Shown here piece by piece: positions 36,101 to 49,246 of a DNA stretch of 64,000 nt (the stretch's first letter is position 1; each line of letters begins with the position of its first letter). Below the pieces are notes generated by a model. The model made no database searches and was not told the DNA's origin. It was given only the letters and a program-made list of their open reading frames with translations. The stretch comes from Baylisascaris procyonis (lineage: Eukaryota > Nematoda > Chromadorea > Rhabditida > Ascarididae). A program made the position numbers and the translations under genes. The stretch lies in assembly GCA_037389465.1 (NCBI GenBank), contig JAZARR010000074.1:3906001-3970000 (forward strand), written 5' to 3'.

Positions 36101-39100
36101 TTTCGGTCATTCATTGAACTAAAATGCAGAGAAATAGCGATAAGACGACGGTGTAAGGTAATTGATGTTGTAATAAGGAGGGAGGATAATTGGGTACGGA
36201 GGAACACTTTCTTTCTCTTCCGTTCATTAAGAGTAGAGGATATATGAAACGAAGTGGAATGATAGATCTTGCACCAAGTTTAGGTTTTCAACTGAGCTGT
36301 CTTCCCTTATAGCTGATGAGAAGAGTGACTGGAGTAGTTTTGGTCAGGGTGTGCTCATTACCTAGTGAAAAATTCTGATAAAATAATTGATTTTTATGCA
36401 GTTGAAATGAATGCTGCTGTCATTCTTGCTTTTCAGATAAGTTAGTAATTGTTGATATTTAAGGATCAACGCAATAATGTATCACTTGCGGTGCTAAAAG
36501 CATTACGGCATTGTTGTGAATTGCACACAGCAATCGTATCACTCTTGTTATGCTCGAACTTACCCGTTGTGTTGTTAATCAATAATTCATTCAAAGCTCC
36601 ATTCAGTGAACTCGAGATTGCATCGCTTGAATTGCTTTGTGCTTTATTCTCAACAACCGAGAAGCCACCGTTCACTCACTATGGTCGAGCACTTATCTTT
36701 TTTCATCCTTGTATAAACTTTGCGGATCCAATCCTTTTGGATGGCGGAGGAGGGGGAGGAGAGGGAGGGGAGGGGGAGTGGGGCCGTGAGAGCGAGTGGA
36801 TCGTAGCGTAGCTCACCGAGGGGATTGTTTATTTTTTTTTAACCGATCAGCATGTTCGATTACATTTTGAACTCATCAGCCTAAATCAAGTCATTTTCTA
36901 CTAAAGTCTATAATTTCGAGGTAAGACTCTCAGATCTGCGTGCATCAGACGCCAAGCTAATAGTTTTTAATAGTTTCAGTTGCATTTTAAATGAAATCAT
37001 TGTAACTCTATGATAATTGATTGTATTATTATATAAGGGAATTTAATTAACGATTAAATTCTTCGTTTCTGGAAAATTTAATTTTTGTTTTAACGTTTCC
37101 AAAAAAAAAAGTTCAGAAATACTTTATAATACTGTTAATGTTATTTTGACACATTTTAATTGAGTTGAGCACAATAACAACTGAAATTTCTTTATGACAT
37201 TATAACAGATGCTTCTAGCTTAATTTCTATGTGGGTTTTTTTTTTTGCAAGGAAACTTTAATTTTGGAATTATAGCAGTCATTGACTCTATATTTTTCAT
37301 TAATAAAGAATTAATAATTGGGTTTTTTTTCATATTGAAATATTTAATAAAATAAACAATATTTGCATATTTTTAGATTATTTCACTGTGGACTTTTTGA
37401 GTCAAATTTTGGCATCTTTGGAGGATTCAAGTCGACTCATTATGCGATTTCTTTTGAATTTCAATGCTCATTTCTCTCTCGGTGAAAGTTTAGTGGTGGA
37501 AGCATTAAGAAAAAATCATTCACTTGTATTTGGGCAATTATTGATTGACGAATTGAATAGACAACGCAATCAAAAAGGTTCGACTTTTTTTCTATTTTGT
37601 TGCATTACACAATTTTAAGCCTAACCATGCATCGGAAGGAGACGCCATTTATTGAGTTATTAAATCAACAGAGGATATTTAAATCTGTTATATCAGCAGA
37701 AAAATCTGACAGGTAAAGATTTATTCGAGGTGATACTATGAAGTGACCAATCATCGATGGACATTAATATATAAATGCACAGTGGCACAAAATGATGAAG
37801 GGTTATGCAAATGCATATGGGACGAGCAAGCTGGTCGCGAAGAGTTGCTAATTGTGAATTTCGAATAAATTTTTTGAACTCTGATTCTGTTCAGAGAGGT
37901 AATGAAAAGGCATGCGATAGTGCAGGGGAATATCAATTTCTATTGGTGTGCGGCGATATAGAATTTATGATCGTATTGCGTCTCGAGAAGGTTTTCACCT
38001 GTAACGTTGTATGAAAATCTCTTCTCTTTTAATATCAAATTTGAATTTAAAAGCTGTTCTAGGGAATGTTTCCTTTTATTATAATATATGTCGTTTTGTT
38101 TACTGCGTCATTTGTTTAGTAATAATTTTGCGGTGGTCTGTCGCCGCACACATGTGGGTCACTGCATCGATTCTAATAAAGTAGTAGCGAAGGTTGGTAC
38201 ATAGACATACTATGGATCTTAGTCATCTCTCAACATAATGCAAAAATAACCTTACAACCATCCATGTACCTAGAATTCCTCACTTTCATCATTTCTTAAT
38301 TCCTATCCTTTTTGAAGCTACCATATTCGAGTTCATCTAGATTATCGCAGAATATGTTGAATCGAATGAATAAAAACAACATATGGCTTTTTTTGTGGAT
38401 CTCGCGTTACACAGTCGGCCAAGCAATTATTTCTTCTGTAATAATGGCACTCGAAATCATATCGAAAACTTCGGCTTATTTCTTGTGAAATATTGGGGGT
38501 AATACCAGATCACAGAAGATAAGCTGGGAAGTTAAAACTATTACGGAGTACTGTCAGAATAGAAACTTTTGTCTATGGTGGTGCATGGATTTAAGTATTG
38601 CCGTACTTTATTGGCACTCTGATAGAAGTGTTATTTTCAGATTTAAGCGCAGTGAAGATGATTTTGGATATATTTACTGCTGAGCCGGAAATTATTTCCA
38701 CCACTTTTTACGACAATGATTTACGGGTGCTTTGTGATGTTCTTTGTCGGGATCTGTTAGATACTGATATTCCAGAGGTATGCTGCCTGCGGATCCGTAT
38801 TAATTCATCGATTTCAGTTAATTATTTTCAAAAGAAATCGTTCATTCTTCAATATTTATCTATATTTCTGCTACGAAATTTCATTTGCATTCTTAAAGTA
38901 CAGGTGATTTATGGTAAAGTGTAATTGGTAAAGTACGATGTCGCTGACAACAAGCGTCTGCACGATAGAGCCGAGTGAGCCTTTTTTTTGGGGGGGGGGG
39001 AGAAAAAGGTGGGATGGGTGTCAAAATCATTAAAATATTTGCCCAGGGGAAGACAGAACGCGCCGACTCCATTGCATCTTCTAGTCGGAGGGTTTTGCAC

Positions 39101-39874
39101 GGAAATATCTGGAGACCTTTTCTTACTGTACAAATATTCGGATCTGTAAAAGTCGCGTATCCGAACCATTTATGGCTTACTATCGATGTTCGTTCATTGG
39201 GATTCTTTTATCCACTACGTGGCATTTGCATTTTATTTCGCAGAGTTTTAAATTGCTATTTTTATATCCGTTTGTTGCATCATTGAAGCTTTATTTCGTT
39301 TATTTTTTCATTATCTTTAATAGCACAGCGTATATTTCGTCATTCAACGTCCTATATTTATTTCGAAGATTGGATTGTAATTCGTAGTTGCTCAAATCTT
39401 TTGTTTTTGAGACTTCCTGGAAAATGAATGCTGGGAATGTGAAAGCTAGCGGTCATTCAGCAATGCGTCTATATTTGATGATGAGTTGTATATGTTAAAA
39501 GTGCCTTTTAAAGTTCAGAAGCTTATTTTAAATAAAACTTCAACTGGTTATTCGCATGGCAAATAGTTTAGCCAAAAATTGACTGACATTTACACTTGGT
39601 GAAGGAGTGATCTGGACTGTTTTTAAATTATTACGGCTAAAGTTTGTACGATCCGAGAGTTGGGGTCGAAAAACTTGCATATCATCTTCTATGATGTTTT
39701 TTTTAGAAGATGACGATGATTTTAAAAGTGTTGGAGCGCATGTGTCGTCCAGATGGGCACGGTGATGTGAGAGAAATAAGTGAATCAATCGAAACACTAC
39801 TTCTGTCAAAGGAACTCTCCGACGACCATAGACAGCATGCTGAAATTATTCTACGATTAGGCCAGTCTCAATAG
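33173..39874 (+). CDS. NCKIPSD: SPIN90/NCKIPSD-family actin regulator (leucine-rich armadillo region)
   Basis: SPIN90 proteins bind and activate the Arp2/3 complex to nucleate linear actin filaments. Seven exons join in phase: 33173-33445, 34143-34211, 35656-35742, 36464-36683, 37377-37577, 38641-38777 and 39707-39874 (stop TAG), giving 384 residues. Similarity to human NCKIPSD is collinear: KARELIDIVRQQT matches ELMELVRRNT; QSWTLRDDEDILVDSLHQL matches [40 protein letters not shown] matches [39 protein letters not shown] matches FYHTDMMALIDITVRHIAD. The human protein carries an SH3 domain and a proline-rich linker before this region. Here an in-frame TGA stands directly before ATG 33173 and a splice acceptor lies at 33154-33155, so this transcript appears to start at the armadillo region. 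The protein is cytosolic, with no signal peptide. Separate upstream exons cannot be excluded. Confidence 0.85.
34261..34336. repeat. 38-bp direct tandem duplication
   Basis: Two adjacent copies of a 38-base unit (starting CCTCTGTGGCAT) at 34261-34298 and 34299-34336 differ at a single base (ATAAGG against ATGAGG). The duplication lies in a SPIN90-like gene intron and looks recent. Confidence 0.9.
36739..36783 (+). repeat. G-rich tract, possible G-quadruplex
   Basis: Repeated runs of three to five G separated by one or two bases (GGAGGGGGAGGAGAGGGAGG and onward), on the sense strand of a SPIN90-like gene intron, about 55 bases after a donor site. At least four G3 runs allow an intramolecular quadruplex in the pre-mRNA. 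Function is inference. Confidence 0.6.
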
Positions 39875-40502
39875 GCCAACATCTTTAACGCTTATGCAAG
39901 TGGCGCTCAATTGCGTTGTGTAAATGCTTATAATGCGAACTTAAATAGCTTTCATATCTGCCTAGTTTAATAGCTTTCTTAATACTCTATAGAAACTATG
40001 AATGATGCGAATCTTGGATGGTGAGGGGAAATAGTCTCTTGGATGTAGTCGTTTTCTTCGGGCTTTTAATTTGTAAACTTAAGTGCTGTTTATTTGAGAC
40101 TTGATAGTCTGTGATATTTGCTTTTATGACGTTAATAAGGTATTTATTATGTTTGCTCATAGAGAACTCGACATATAGATAGAAATTATCGATTTTTCTT
40201 TCTGAATTTTGAAACAATTTTTTTCAGTGATTATATTTTTGAATGTTTATATTCCTTTAGCAGTGCGTTTTATTACTTTGTAGCTATTCAGCAGTTGCAT
40301 CTATTCGCCGAAGTCAATAGATCGCTGTTGTTTTTTGCATTGCTTAGATGCACTTTTCATGCTTTCTAACCTGTGATGGTAATCTCTTAAGGATTACTAA
40401 GCAAAGAAAGGAAACTGTCGGTAAATCGCTTTTTAGTTGAACCGGGATTTCGGCAGTGACACAGTGGTTTTGGCCTCGTCCTGTGAAGGATATTTTGCAT
40501 TA

Positions 40503-40546
40503 CCTGCGAGGACGTTGTTTTATTGCCTGCGAGGACGTTGTTTTAT
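40503..40546. repeat. 23-bp tandem duplication
   Basis: CCTGCGAGGACGTTGTTTTA appears at 40503 and at 40526. It is a local duplication in intergenic DNA. Confidence 0.85.
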
Positions 40547-41645
40547 AATGGGAAATTGTATTCGGAAAGGGATTGGAAGTATGGCATCGCCTTTACGGCT
40601 GTATCTATGACTCTCATATCGCTAATCTCTTTTGACATCTTTACAAATTTCAGAATTTCAATTAAAAATTTTGCGGATACAATTATATCAACAGGTAGAA
40701 TTGCATTCACAGGTTTGAATGAATACGGTTTTACTTGATATCATTCCATATTACACTATCATATCGATAAGCGTGAAACATATAAATGAGTGATACAATT
40801 TGCATATTCGATTATTTGTTTATCTATTTAATTTGCATAAAATTCATAATGCTTATTTTTTTAATGCGAAATAGATTGTTCAGTAGAATTGTGCATAATG
40901 TGAACAATTCGGTGCTGATTTGCTATTACAAAGATGTTTCTCTTAGCCGAATATTTTAGTCAATATTCTAATCTGCAGTCATTTTATATTTTAAATATTA
41001 TTTCCTCTTTCTCTATATTTCTATGCTTTACAATGCTCTTTATTCATCAACTTCATATCCTAAATTATTTGAATGGAAGGGGGGTTTATATTTGAGAGAA
41101 CAAGGAGGGGGGGGGGGAGTAACCGCTATAGTAATAACTTTCGACATGAATTGCTTAAACATTTTCCGTATTCTTCAAGGAGAAATAATTTTCATCAATT
41201 GTTTATGGTTCGTTCTTTTCTTTCTTTTTTCTCGCATTTATGCAAATATTTTACTAGAGATTATCGATCCTTACAAAGGATTTGAGGATTAAAGAGTTGA
41301 AGATCATTTTTTATATTTGTGAAGATCGATTCAAAAAAAATCATAAACAATTGCTATTATCAACTTTTGTGCGCTATTTTCTAGTCAGTTGTTGTTCGAT
41401 GCGCATTCATTGTGAATTTCCATTGTTCTTTGTTGTTTTTCGTTCTTTGTTCATTTCTTTTATTGCTACTCAACGTTAATGTTCACGTCTAGACCCATAG
41501 GCTTGATTATCCATACGGAAACGGGGTGATCATATCTGAAAATAATCATTCATTGATAACGAGGGATCATCGAACAAATATATACAAGTTGGAGCCTTTC
41601 AGCATAGCTTTTAGTGAGTGACCTCATTTACCGTCAGAAATTTAA

Positions 41646-41649
41646 AATA

Positions 41650-41707
<58 letters not shown>

Positions 41708-41712
41708 TATGT
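41646..41712. repeat. Interrupted (TA)n microsatellite
   Basis: About 66 bases of alternating T and A broken by a TACATA and a TGTATA step that mirror each other, so the tract is close to a perfect palindrome and could extrude as a cruciform. It lies in intergenic DNA. Confidence 0.9.
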
Positions 41713-44279
41713 CACACCCTATTCTCATTATAGTTGAGAAGTGCGGAATGCTCTGACGTTCTAAAAAACTCTCATTGTTTTCTAACTTGGATTTATGGAG
41801 GAAAGGGAAACGGGAATTTCCATCCCGATAATTGTCGATGAATCTTGTCATTTCTTATCTCCTCTATCTATGTATCATCTTTATATGCTCAAAATTGAAG
41901 TTATAATCGTATCTTGCCTATCTTATCTGAGTTATCGCTACTAAAAGATATGATAAAACAGGTTTAATTCTTCGGTTTTTCTTAGACGAAGAAGTTAGAC
42001 AACAATTTCGAATAGCTTTTTTCGTCTTATCTGAAGAGTATCGTTCCGTTTTTTTTTACAGCCTTCATAAGGTTGTAAAATTATGGAAATTGGATGGATA
42101 ACAAAGGGAATTAGTCATATATTTGCAACGGTTTCTATTCTATAATTATTTTTTTCTCTCTAATCATCGCATTAACGAATAATTTTGCTAATCGTTATCA
42201 TTCCCTAAATGTGTTTTTAAAATGCTAATTTTATGATCGAAATTAAATCGTTTATTCCCAATCGTTATGTCGCAAATCTCGATGAGATATTTCGATATGT
42301 GCAAACATTAGTATATACTTATTGAGTGCGCATATGTTTGTATTATTTGCCTTTCAAGCTAGTCTATGTTTGCATTTATTGACTAATATTCGCATTTCCA
42401 CACAAAATAGCATTCATCTCATCGATAGCACTATTTGATTTGATTTTAAATAAAGATATTTATAGCTTCTCTCTTTTTCTTTATTATATGCTTCCATATA
42501 GATGTATTAGTCGAATAATTTATTAATTCACACTTAATTTATTTCATTTTTCAATTTATGAGTATTTTCAATGTGTAGTATTCCTAATAAATATATATTT
42601 ATGTTTTTTTTTTCATATTATACTTTTTTTTAATGTTTTATTACTCAATACAATAAATATTCCATATCATTTTATTTTTTTACTAAAAATCAATGAAGCA
42701 CTCTCAATGATTGCAATATTTTCCATATTTATTTTCCAACTATAATTGTTTATTGTTTTGCAATCGATTTAATATCTTCAACGCATATGATAGATGAATT
42801 ACATCGATGATTTTATTCCTCCCAATCTTTCTTTTTGCATCGTTTTTTTTTCTTTTTTTTTTGTTTGAAAAAAATTTTAGATATAAGGTATATTCGTCGG
42901 GTAATCGTAAAAATCGGAAGAGGTTTAATATTAATGAATATTTGAATGGTTTCATCAATCTTTGTTCTTTTTATTCCCTAAGTGAACTTACTTATACGTA
43001 TTATTTCAAGAGGCAATTTTTAGTGGATTGTTATAGTTATGATCGATTTGATTGTGACATATCCACCTTGTTGAAAATCATCGAAAGACGTTTATCATTC
43101 TAATTATTTCTTATCACTCGACAATTTCCCCTCAATTCGATATGTGCGTTTTTTTTTTATTTTGCACTCAATGATTTAAGTTACCCGCCGGTTTTTCCTT
43201 TCTGAGGTTTTGATTCATATATAATTTCCATCGAGGCAGTTTATACGGAATGTTTTTTTTTCTTTGCGAAATACATGTTTGTCAGATGGAAATTTTTGTC
43301 ACAATTATAGTGGTTAACCTACACTTGAGTGCAGATTTAAAAAAAAAAAATTTGAAATGGAACGGAAAAATAATACGATTGTTTGTTTAACTGACTAAAT
43401 ATTTCGTATCGCTATTATTTTCCTAACTGATGCTTCATTTTGAAATATTTCGATTGCTAAAGGCGCATTTCCACATTGAAGTGATACAATTTTTTATGAT
43501 TCCATATTAATATATGATATTTTGATTGACTTCATGCGAATAGATGTGACATTAAGCTCATCAAGCTTCACTAAATCTTCATTTTTGTTTAGTACGTTCA
43601 TCGGGGCATGTTAATTTCTTAATTAAATTTTTTTCTTATGTTTCTTGGAGTTCCGGAAATATTTGTTCACTTCTTTAACTGCTCTATCGTAATAGTTTAT
43701 TCGTTTTCGTTTCCGATTAGATTATAAAAATTTCTTGATCTCTGAGCGGATCATTTTTGACGACATCTAAATCCAATGTTCATTTTATTTCCTCTTAAAT
43801 TTATCTTTCTGTCTCAAAAAGTTTCATGTATTTCTGTAATTATATTTCGTTCCTTCTTATATATTTCCAAATAAATTACCTTACCTTACCAGCCTATTAT
43901 TGCAGTTATTCATCGATATTTTTAGTTCTAGATGGAAAAGAGCGCCTAATTTTTTTTTTTCTTCGTTTCATTGCTGCCAGCTGCGAAATTATTGAACGCA
44001 TTTTTACAGTATTGCAAGTGAAGATCTTCCTGGCTGCATTTAACGTCATTTATAAGAAATTTTTCACCGAAATTTCGGTCAATTTGATTGTTACGATTTT
44101 TTTCGATTTACTTAGTTTACGTTTAAAATACGCTTAAAAGGATTTACGCCTAAATAAGGCTGTTTGCATATTTTAATTTTTAGTTTCATTAGGGAATTTT
44201 TATTCAAATTTTCCATTACTTCAAATTAGACAAATACGTCGATAGGGCTATTAGGTTATTTCTTTCACCTTTTCTAAGA

Positions 44280-44307
44280 GGGAGGGGGTGGGGGGGGGGG
44301 GAGGGGG
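44280..44307 (+). repeat. G-rich run, possible G-quadruplex
   Basis: A stretch of G with only three non-G bases, including a run of 12 G. It is intergenic, about 550 bases upstream of the candidate small gene at 44846. Similar but shorter G runs occur at 8341-8352, 22260-22271, 34611-34622, 38991-39000 and 41106-41115. Confidence 0.7.
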
Positions 44308-44845
44308 TAAAAACTGAGACTCAACGGTATAATATTTTAATGTTCTTGATCTACCATATCAGTGTTTATTTTAAATTGACACGTAAATGGTCAACTATAG
44401 AACTTTTAGCCACCTTGGAAAATATGTGCCTTTATGCGTTCATGTCTACGTTTACATAGATATTAAATAGTTGATCTTTGACTATTTCATATATTGCAAA
44501 GTGTGTTGTGCTTAACTAGCAGGAAGAGTGATAATAAGTCGGCGCAAATATAATTTTAAATAAAAATTTTTTTAATTCAGGGCAAAATAATTATTATAAT
44601 TTAAAACAAAAATATTCTAATTAAGAGAAAAAAATATTCTAATTTATGCGATGGATATTTGTGAAGCGTTTCGAATGCTGCAATTCTGATACGTTATGAT
44701 GATATTATCTTCATAAGAATGTTCGTTAAGTTCTCATTTGCAAATGATACAGCGTTATAATTTTTTCTTTTTTTTTTGTTTTTTCAGAACTTGGCCATCA
44801 ATAATGCAACGAGCATTAGTTACGTTCTCGCAATGAGAATTGGCG

Positions 44846-45583
44846 ATGAATCATCATTCAAAAGAGAATGTTAGGCAGGTAAGTGGCATATTGCATATAT
44901 TAGAAGCTTCGCATCTTTTATTGTTGTGAGTGGTATCTATTGATTACTTTAATGTTTTTTTTTTAGCGTTTGCTTCAATTTTCTCACCTCTATAGTTGAA
45001 ATTTTTTTTTTCTATACTATTCCGGAATTTTTGCCAGAATTCTTGTAAAAGTTCTCGGAATTCTGGAATTTTCCCCACTTATTTAGACGCATTTTAGTAA
45101 TTAGCCGCTTCTAAACATCACTACTGGATTTTTGCGCGAATGCATTTAAATCACAAAGTAGACTAGAACAAACAATTTTGAGGTAACAACCGATCTTATC
45201 TGCTTGCTTCGTTGAGCACAACGATGAGATTTACTAATCAAACTCTGATCAATGACCAGCACTTTTCGTTTATAAAAATTCCAATTTATTTAAGAAGTGT
45301 AAAAATCCGATTTTAGTTAAGTTTCGTATTTTAAATGTGCCATATTGATAGACGTTGTTGTGGATCTTATTTTATCACTTCTTCACTAACAGAAACGTCG
45401 AATGGAATACTCAAGTTACAAGTTTATATTGACCCTTGAGCTGTTTGATAAGTTCAAAGTGAGTATGCACAAAAGCTTAATTATTTCTTGAATTAATTAC
45501 GTTCTCATTCATAGGCCGATCTTCATAACACTCCTTATTATGTTTTTAAGCTTTATTGTTTAAGCGAATTAAATAATGAATGA
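44846..45583 (+). CDS. Candidate three-exon small gene, 55 residues, unrecognised
   Basis: Three short exons, all phase 0: 44846-44878, 45393-45458 and 45515-45583 (stop TGA). Donors are consensus (CAG|GTAAGT and AAA|GTGAGT) and acceptors good (TTTTTTCAG, TAACAG, TTCATAG). The start ATG is in an exon opened by a strong polypyrimidine acceptor at 44786-44787, with an in-frame TGA upstream, as expected for a trans-spliced first exon with a 58-nt leader. The protein reads MNHHSKENVRQ, then KRRMEYSSYKFILTLELFDK and HNTPYYVFKLYCLSELNNE: basic, then mixed Leu/Tyr/Phe, with no signal peptide. Exons this short are often open by chance, so the splice consensus and consistent phase carry the case. An alternative is the 3' end of a longer gene read in another frame. 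Confidence 0.35.
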
Positions 45584-47045
45584 ATGCTAATTGAATATGC
45601 AAATGAATGATCCAATTAAATGTAAATATAAACATTTAAATGAGCACACTAGATGTTAGCTATCAATTATGTGGGTAGATAGATATTCGATCCAAATTCG
45701 AATAACTCAAGAGATCTATTTGTGATATCAGGATTATAGCGTTTTATTTTGAATGAAGCCATCTTTGGGTGGAGAATTCACTGGTACGATGTTTAGTTTT
45801 TTTTTAAAGCGTTTCTATATGAATTTTGCATTATTGTCTTTTGTTTTGAATCTATTATCGCATTTATAAATAAAATTAGCGTTTTAATTTAGAATTGTTT
45901 CTTTATTAAAAACTTATTACAAATATAATGCTTTCAAAGTGGAAGAAGTTAATTCTATGGGTGACTTCTCGATATGATCCGATTAGATGGTTTTGCTTAG
46001 GAATGTAGATCGAATTTCTGTTGTAGAGCAGTGTGGGTAAGAGATGTGGAGGTGGAAATAGGGAGGGGGTTAGGCGAGAAGGTATGGATTGGATGTACTG
46101 GATATGGAATGGATGTACTATCTTGTTTACTAAATATGTAGCCTTTGAAAGTATATGCAGTTGAGCGTTATGGAATCGTCGATCCACAATAAATCTATTG
46201 CAATCCAAAAGTTTGGATATAAATGTGCAAAGAATATCGAAAGTTAAAACTTTTGCCGAAATATTGGTCGCAAATTTACAAATATAAAAAGGAAATATTA
46301 ATGTTTATTATTGTTGTACGTTATTCTCATATGCTAAACGAATTTATTGATAAAATGATTTAAAAACGAATTTTTAAATGTAAAAAAAATTTGATATTTA
46401 TTGCTCTAATAGGGATGCCGAGTGCAATTTTGCTCTTATGTTCCTTTTATCGATGATGACGCAACGTCTTGTTGTTTGCTAATCACTTCGTTTTTTTTAA
46501 ATTTTCAATTCATCTTTTTTTCCCGTATTTTCGCAATAAAATACCTTGTTTATTACCACAGCTACTGTTGGTATTTTATAAGATTTCTTTATTGAAATAT
46601 TTTTGAATTAATGAACTTTTTAGAGAGATTATTTGATCATTAATCAACTAATTCATTCGTTGTCTATTTTTCAATTTTTTTTTGTTTTTTTTTGCAGAGT
46701 TGAGGAGAATAGAGGTGAGAACCCATGGAAATTTAAGTTATCATGAGGGAATGATGTAAAATAGATGTAACGTCGTTTATGGAAATGAAATTATCTTTAA
46801 ACTTTAATTTATTTGGCGAATAATTTGCAAATAAGCCATTCATTTTGTTATAATGTGTTTCGATAGCCTTTTTAAGGGGTTATAATTCGATAGAATCGCC
46901 AAATCAGCTGTTATGAATCATTCGATTTCAATGATCGATCGTCGATTTTAGTTTGCTGAGTGGAATATATTGATTATTTGCTGGCAATAATATTTACTGC
47001 AAAAATGAAAAATTCCAAAAATATTTCATTGTTTTAAACGAAGTT
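45584..47045. other. Intergenic, no gene seen
   Basis: AT-rich, stop-dense. A 17-base segment at about 46699-46715 is flanked by TTTTTTGCAG and GTGAGA and could be a microexon of an unseen transcript. A minus-strand frame at 45906-46208 has no supporting features. Confidence 0.3.
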
Positions 47046-47695
47046 ATGATGACTCATATATCGAATATTTCTACCAGAAATGTCAAAAAAAAACTTTTGA
47101 GATCGGCGGAAAATAATCGTTTATTCTCAAAACAAGTAGGAAAGCACGCCAAGAAAAGTGGCACAATATGTGTTTTTCTATTTCGTTGCACCAGGTCAGT
47201 CGGTTGCCTTAAGGTATTTGAGCAGTGAGAATAGGTCTAATAGTTTATTTGCCTATGAAACGGTTATTACATCAATTTCGTACCAGCGAAAGAAATTATT
47301 TTAGGAATAGAATAGAAATTAATAAGTGATCTCTAACTAATGAACAAATCAACTGTTTTCAGTAATGAAGTAAGTTTCTTTGCAGAAATGATTCCTTCTA
47401 ATAAATAAAAAATTAAGTAGAGAGTTTCACATGAACACATTTTTGGCAAATGAATTGTGTTTTACCTAACACTTTAAATTTTTTCTTCTTTTTTTTTTCG
47501 GTTTTTGCAGAAAATCTTTTCGCTTCTTTTCGGTTTTCTCTTCGTTGAAGAATTTTGAAACTTTTGCGCTGTTCATTGTGCGTTCCGATGGAAGAATTCC
47601 TTTACTCCACACTCTTCCATCTTCAAAGATGAGTCCCATCTATGATTTTCTTTGCATAAAGCATATAAAAAATGGAAGAATATATAATTGAATTA
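47046..47695 (+). CDS. Candidate two-exon gene, unrecognised
   Basis: An ATG at 47046 opens a frame (MMTHISNISTRNVKKK, then RSAENNRLFSKQVGKHAKKS) reaching a GTCAGT donor at about 47192 in phase 2. A strong acceptor (CGGTTTTTGCAG, ending 47509) opens a second exon whose matching phase stays open for about 60 codons (FRFFSVFSSLKNFETFALF, SDGRIPLLHTLPSSKMSPIY) to a stop near 47693. The combined protein of about 110 residues is basic and was not recognised. In AT-rich DNA an open run of this length can arise by chance, and no polyadenylation signal was tied to it. Confidence 0.3.
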
Positions 47696-49099
47696 AGTTG
47701 CATCAAATGTCGCAGTCATTTAAGAGCGACAGGCTTGTTTAAATGCGAATATTTGGGAATGACAGATCGGAAAATTGGCAATGTTTTTATCAAATTGCAT
47801 CGTTAGGGACCTCAAGGATTTGTTCTTCAGAATATAGTTCAAGTATATCTTTAAACATATAGCTTATTGAACTCCGTCTAATATCTCTTATTTTAACATT
47901 TTTTCGCCTTGTACTCATTTCTTTTTTTCGGGAGTCTATGCTCTATTGTACTACATCATAGTGCACTTTAAAGGTATTGATAGCATCACTGTTTACGGTG
48001 ATTCGATTGATAGTCATTAAAAAAAAAAAATGGCGCGTCCTAATGAACCATGACCAATCGTTATAAAAAAAAAAATTAATTTTAATGTTGTTTATTTGGC
48101 ACAGTTTTCTTACCGAATAAATGGTGCACATTGATTAATGATTGTGCGCAACACTTTCATTTCTTCAAGCCTGTTTCGCATTGGAACACGATTACACTTT
48201 TCTCTTGTATAAGCGAGTGAACAGCACAGTTTTTTATTGAAAGTGGCATCACACTAAATGCGTTTTTTCGTCTAATATTTAAGACACCGTTATATGGCAT
48301 GACCCGTTTTATTAAAGGCATCTTCCTCTTTGCTTTCGCATATGAAATCGTCTATTATTTGAAAGATGCGGCTATTTCTTATCATTAATATTTGCTGATT
48401 GCGCATAATCGGAACTTCTCGACGAAAGGGGAGGGGAGGGAGGGGAGGAGAGGCAATGTTAGTGGCCATCCATGTAAAAATTTGGAGAGTTTAATTTCTT
48501 GCGGAAAGGAAAGAGCACAATGGAAGATGCCATGCTGTAGAAGTTGGATTGAGAATTCCAAAAAGTTAGACTCAAAACATTTCAAGAAGTGAATTCGGGT
48601 ACAATTTTTGCAACTCGATGAATAGTGAGTGAAGCGTGAAAATTTGAAACGTTAGACATCTTAACAGGAAATGGAGACAGGATATCTAGCTTCGCCAACA
48701 ATATTCAATCTTATGGTTATATTCAAATAATTCTTGAAGTGAATCTCCAGCTCATTCTTTAATGCTCATGTTCACTAACATCTTTTAAATATACGACATA
48801 TTATTGCTTAAATATATAATATAGATTTTGTATTTTCAATTTTAATATTGAATCGATTTAATTCAGTGGGAATTTTTATGCAATTCATTTTGTTTTTATA
48901 ATCCCATCTCTTTGAAAGAGAAGAATGTTGATGCTGATGTTGAATCAAAACATCGATCGTTTATATACTTTTGCCAATTCCATATTCAACGAGTTGACGA
49001 ACAAATTTCTCAAGCATCTATTTTCCTTTAACGGAAAAAAAAATTTCTTTATTGCTTAGATAGGATATATTCCTATTGTGCACAATATAATCAATACTA

Positions 49100-49130
<31 letters not shown>

Positions 49131-49195
49131 GCTAATAATTTTCAGCATTTTAGATGGCTTCTAATATTGTTATGTTCATGTGTTTCTGTTTAAAT

Positions 49196-49246
49196 GGTGT
49201 ATCATCACATTTGGTGTATCATCACAAATGGTGTATCATCACATTT
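49196..49246. repeat. Three tandem copies of a 17-bp unit
   Basis: GGTGTATCATCACATTT occurs at 49196 and 49230, with a variant ending AAAT at 49213. It is a small local tandem expansion in intergenic DNA. Confidence 0.9.

Larger units (their letters stand above)
39875..44787. other. Intergenic stretch downstream of the SPIN90-like gene
   Basis: Very AT-rich, mostly T-runs and stop-dense. Contents noted: a 23-bp duplication at about 40503-40546, a (TA)n tract at 41646-41712, G runs at 41106-41115 and 44280-44307. A frame at 40523-40738 with one hydrophobic segment has no start or splice support. No gene is supported. Confidence 0.4.

Noticed and set aside
39540..39809. 89-codon minus-strand frame
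   Set aside because: Antisense shadow of the last SPIN90-like exon, whose plus-strand frame is in phase with the rest of the gene.
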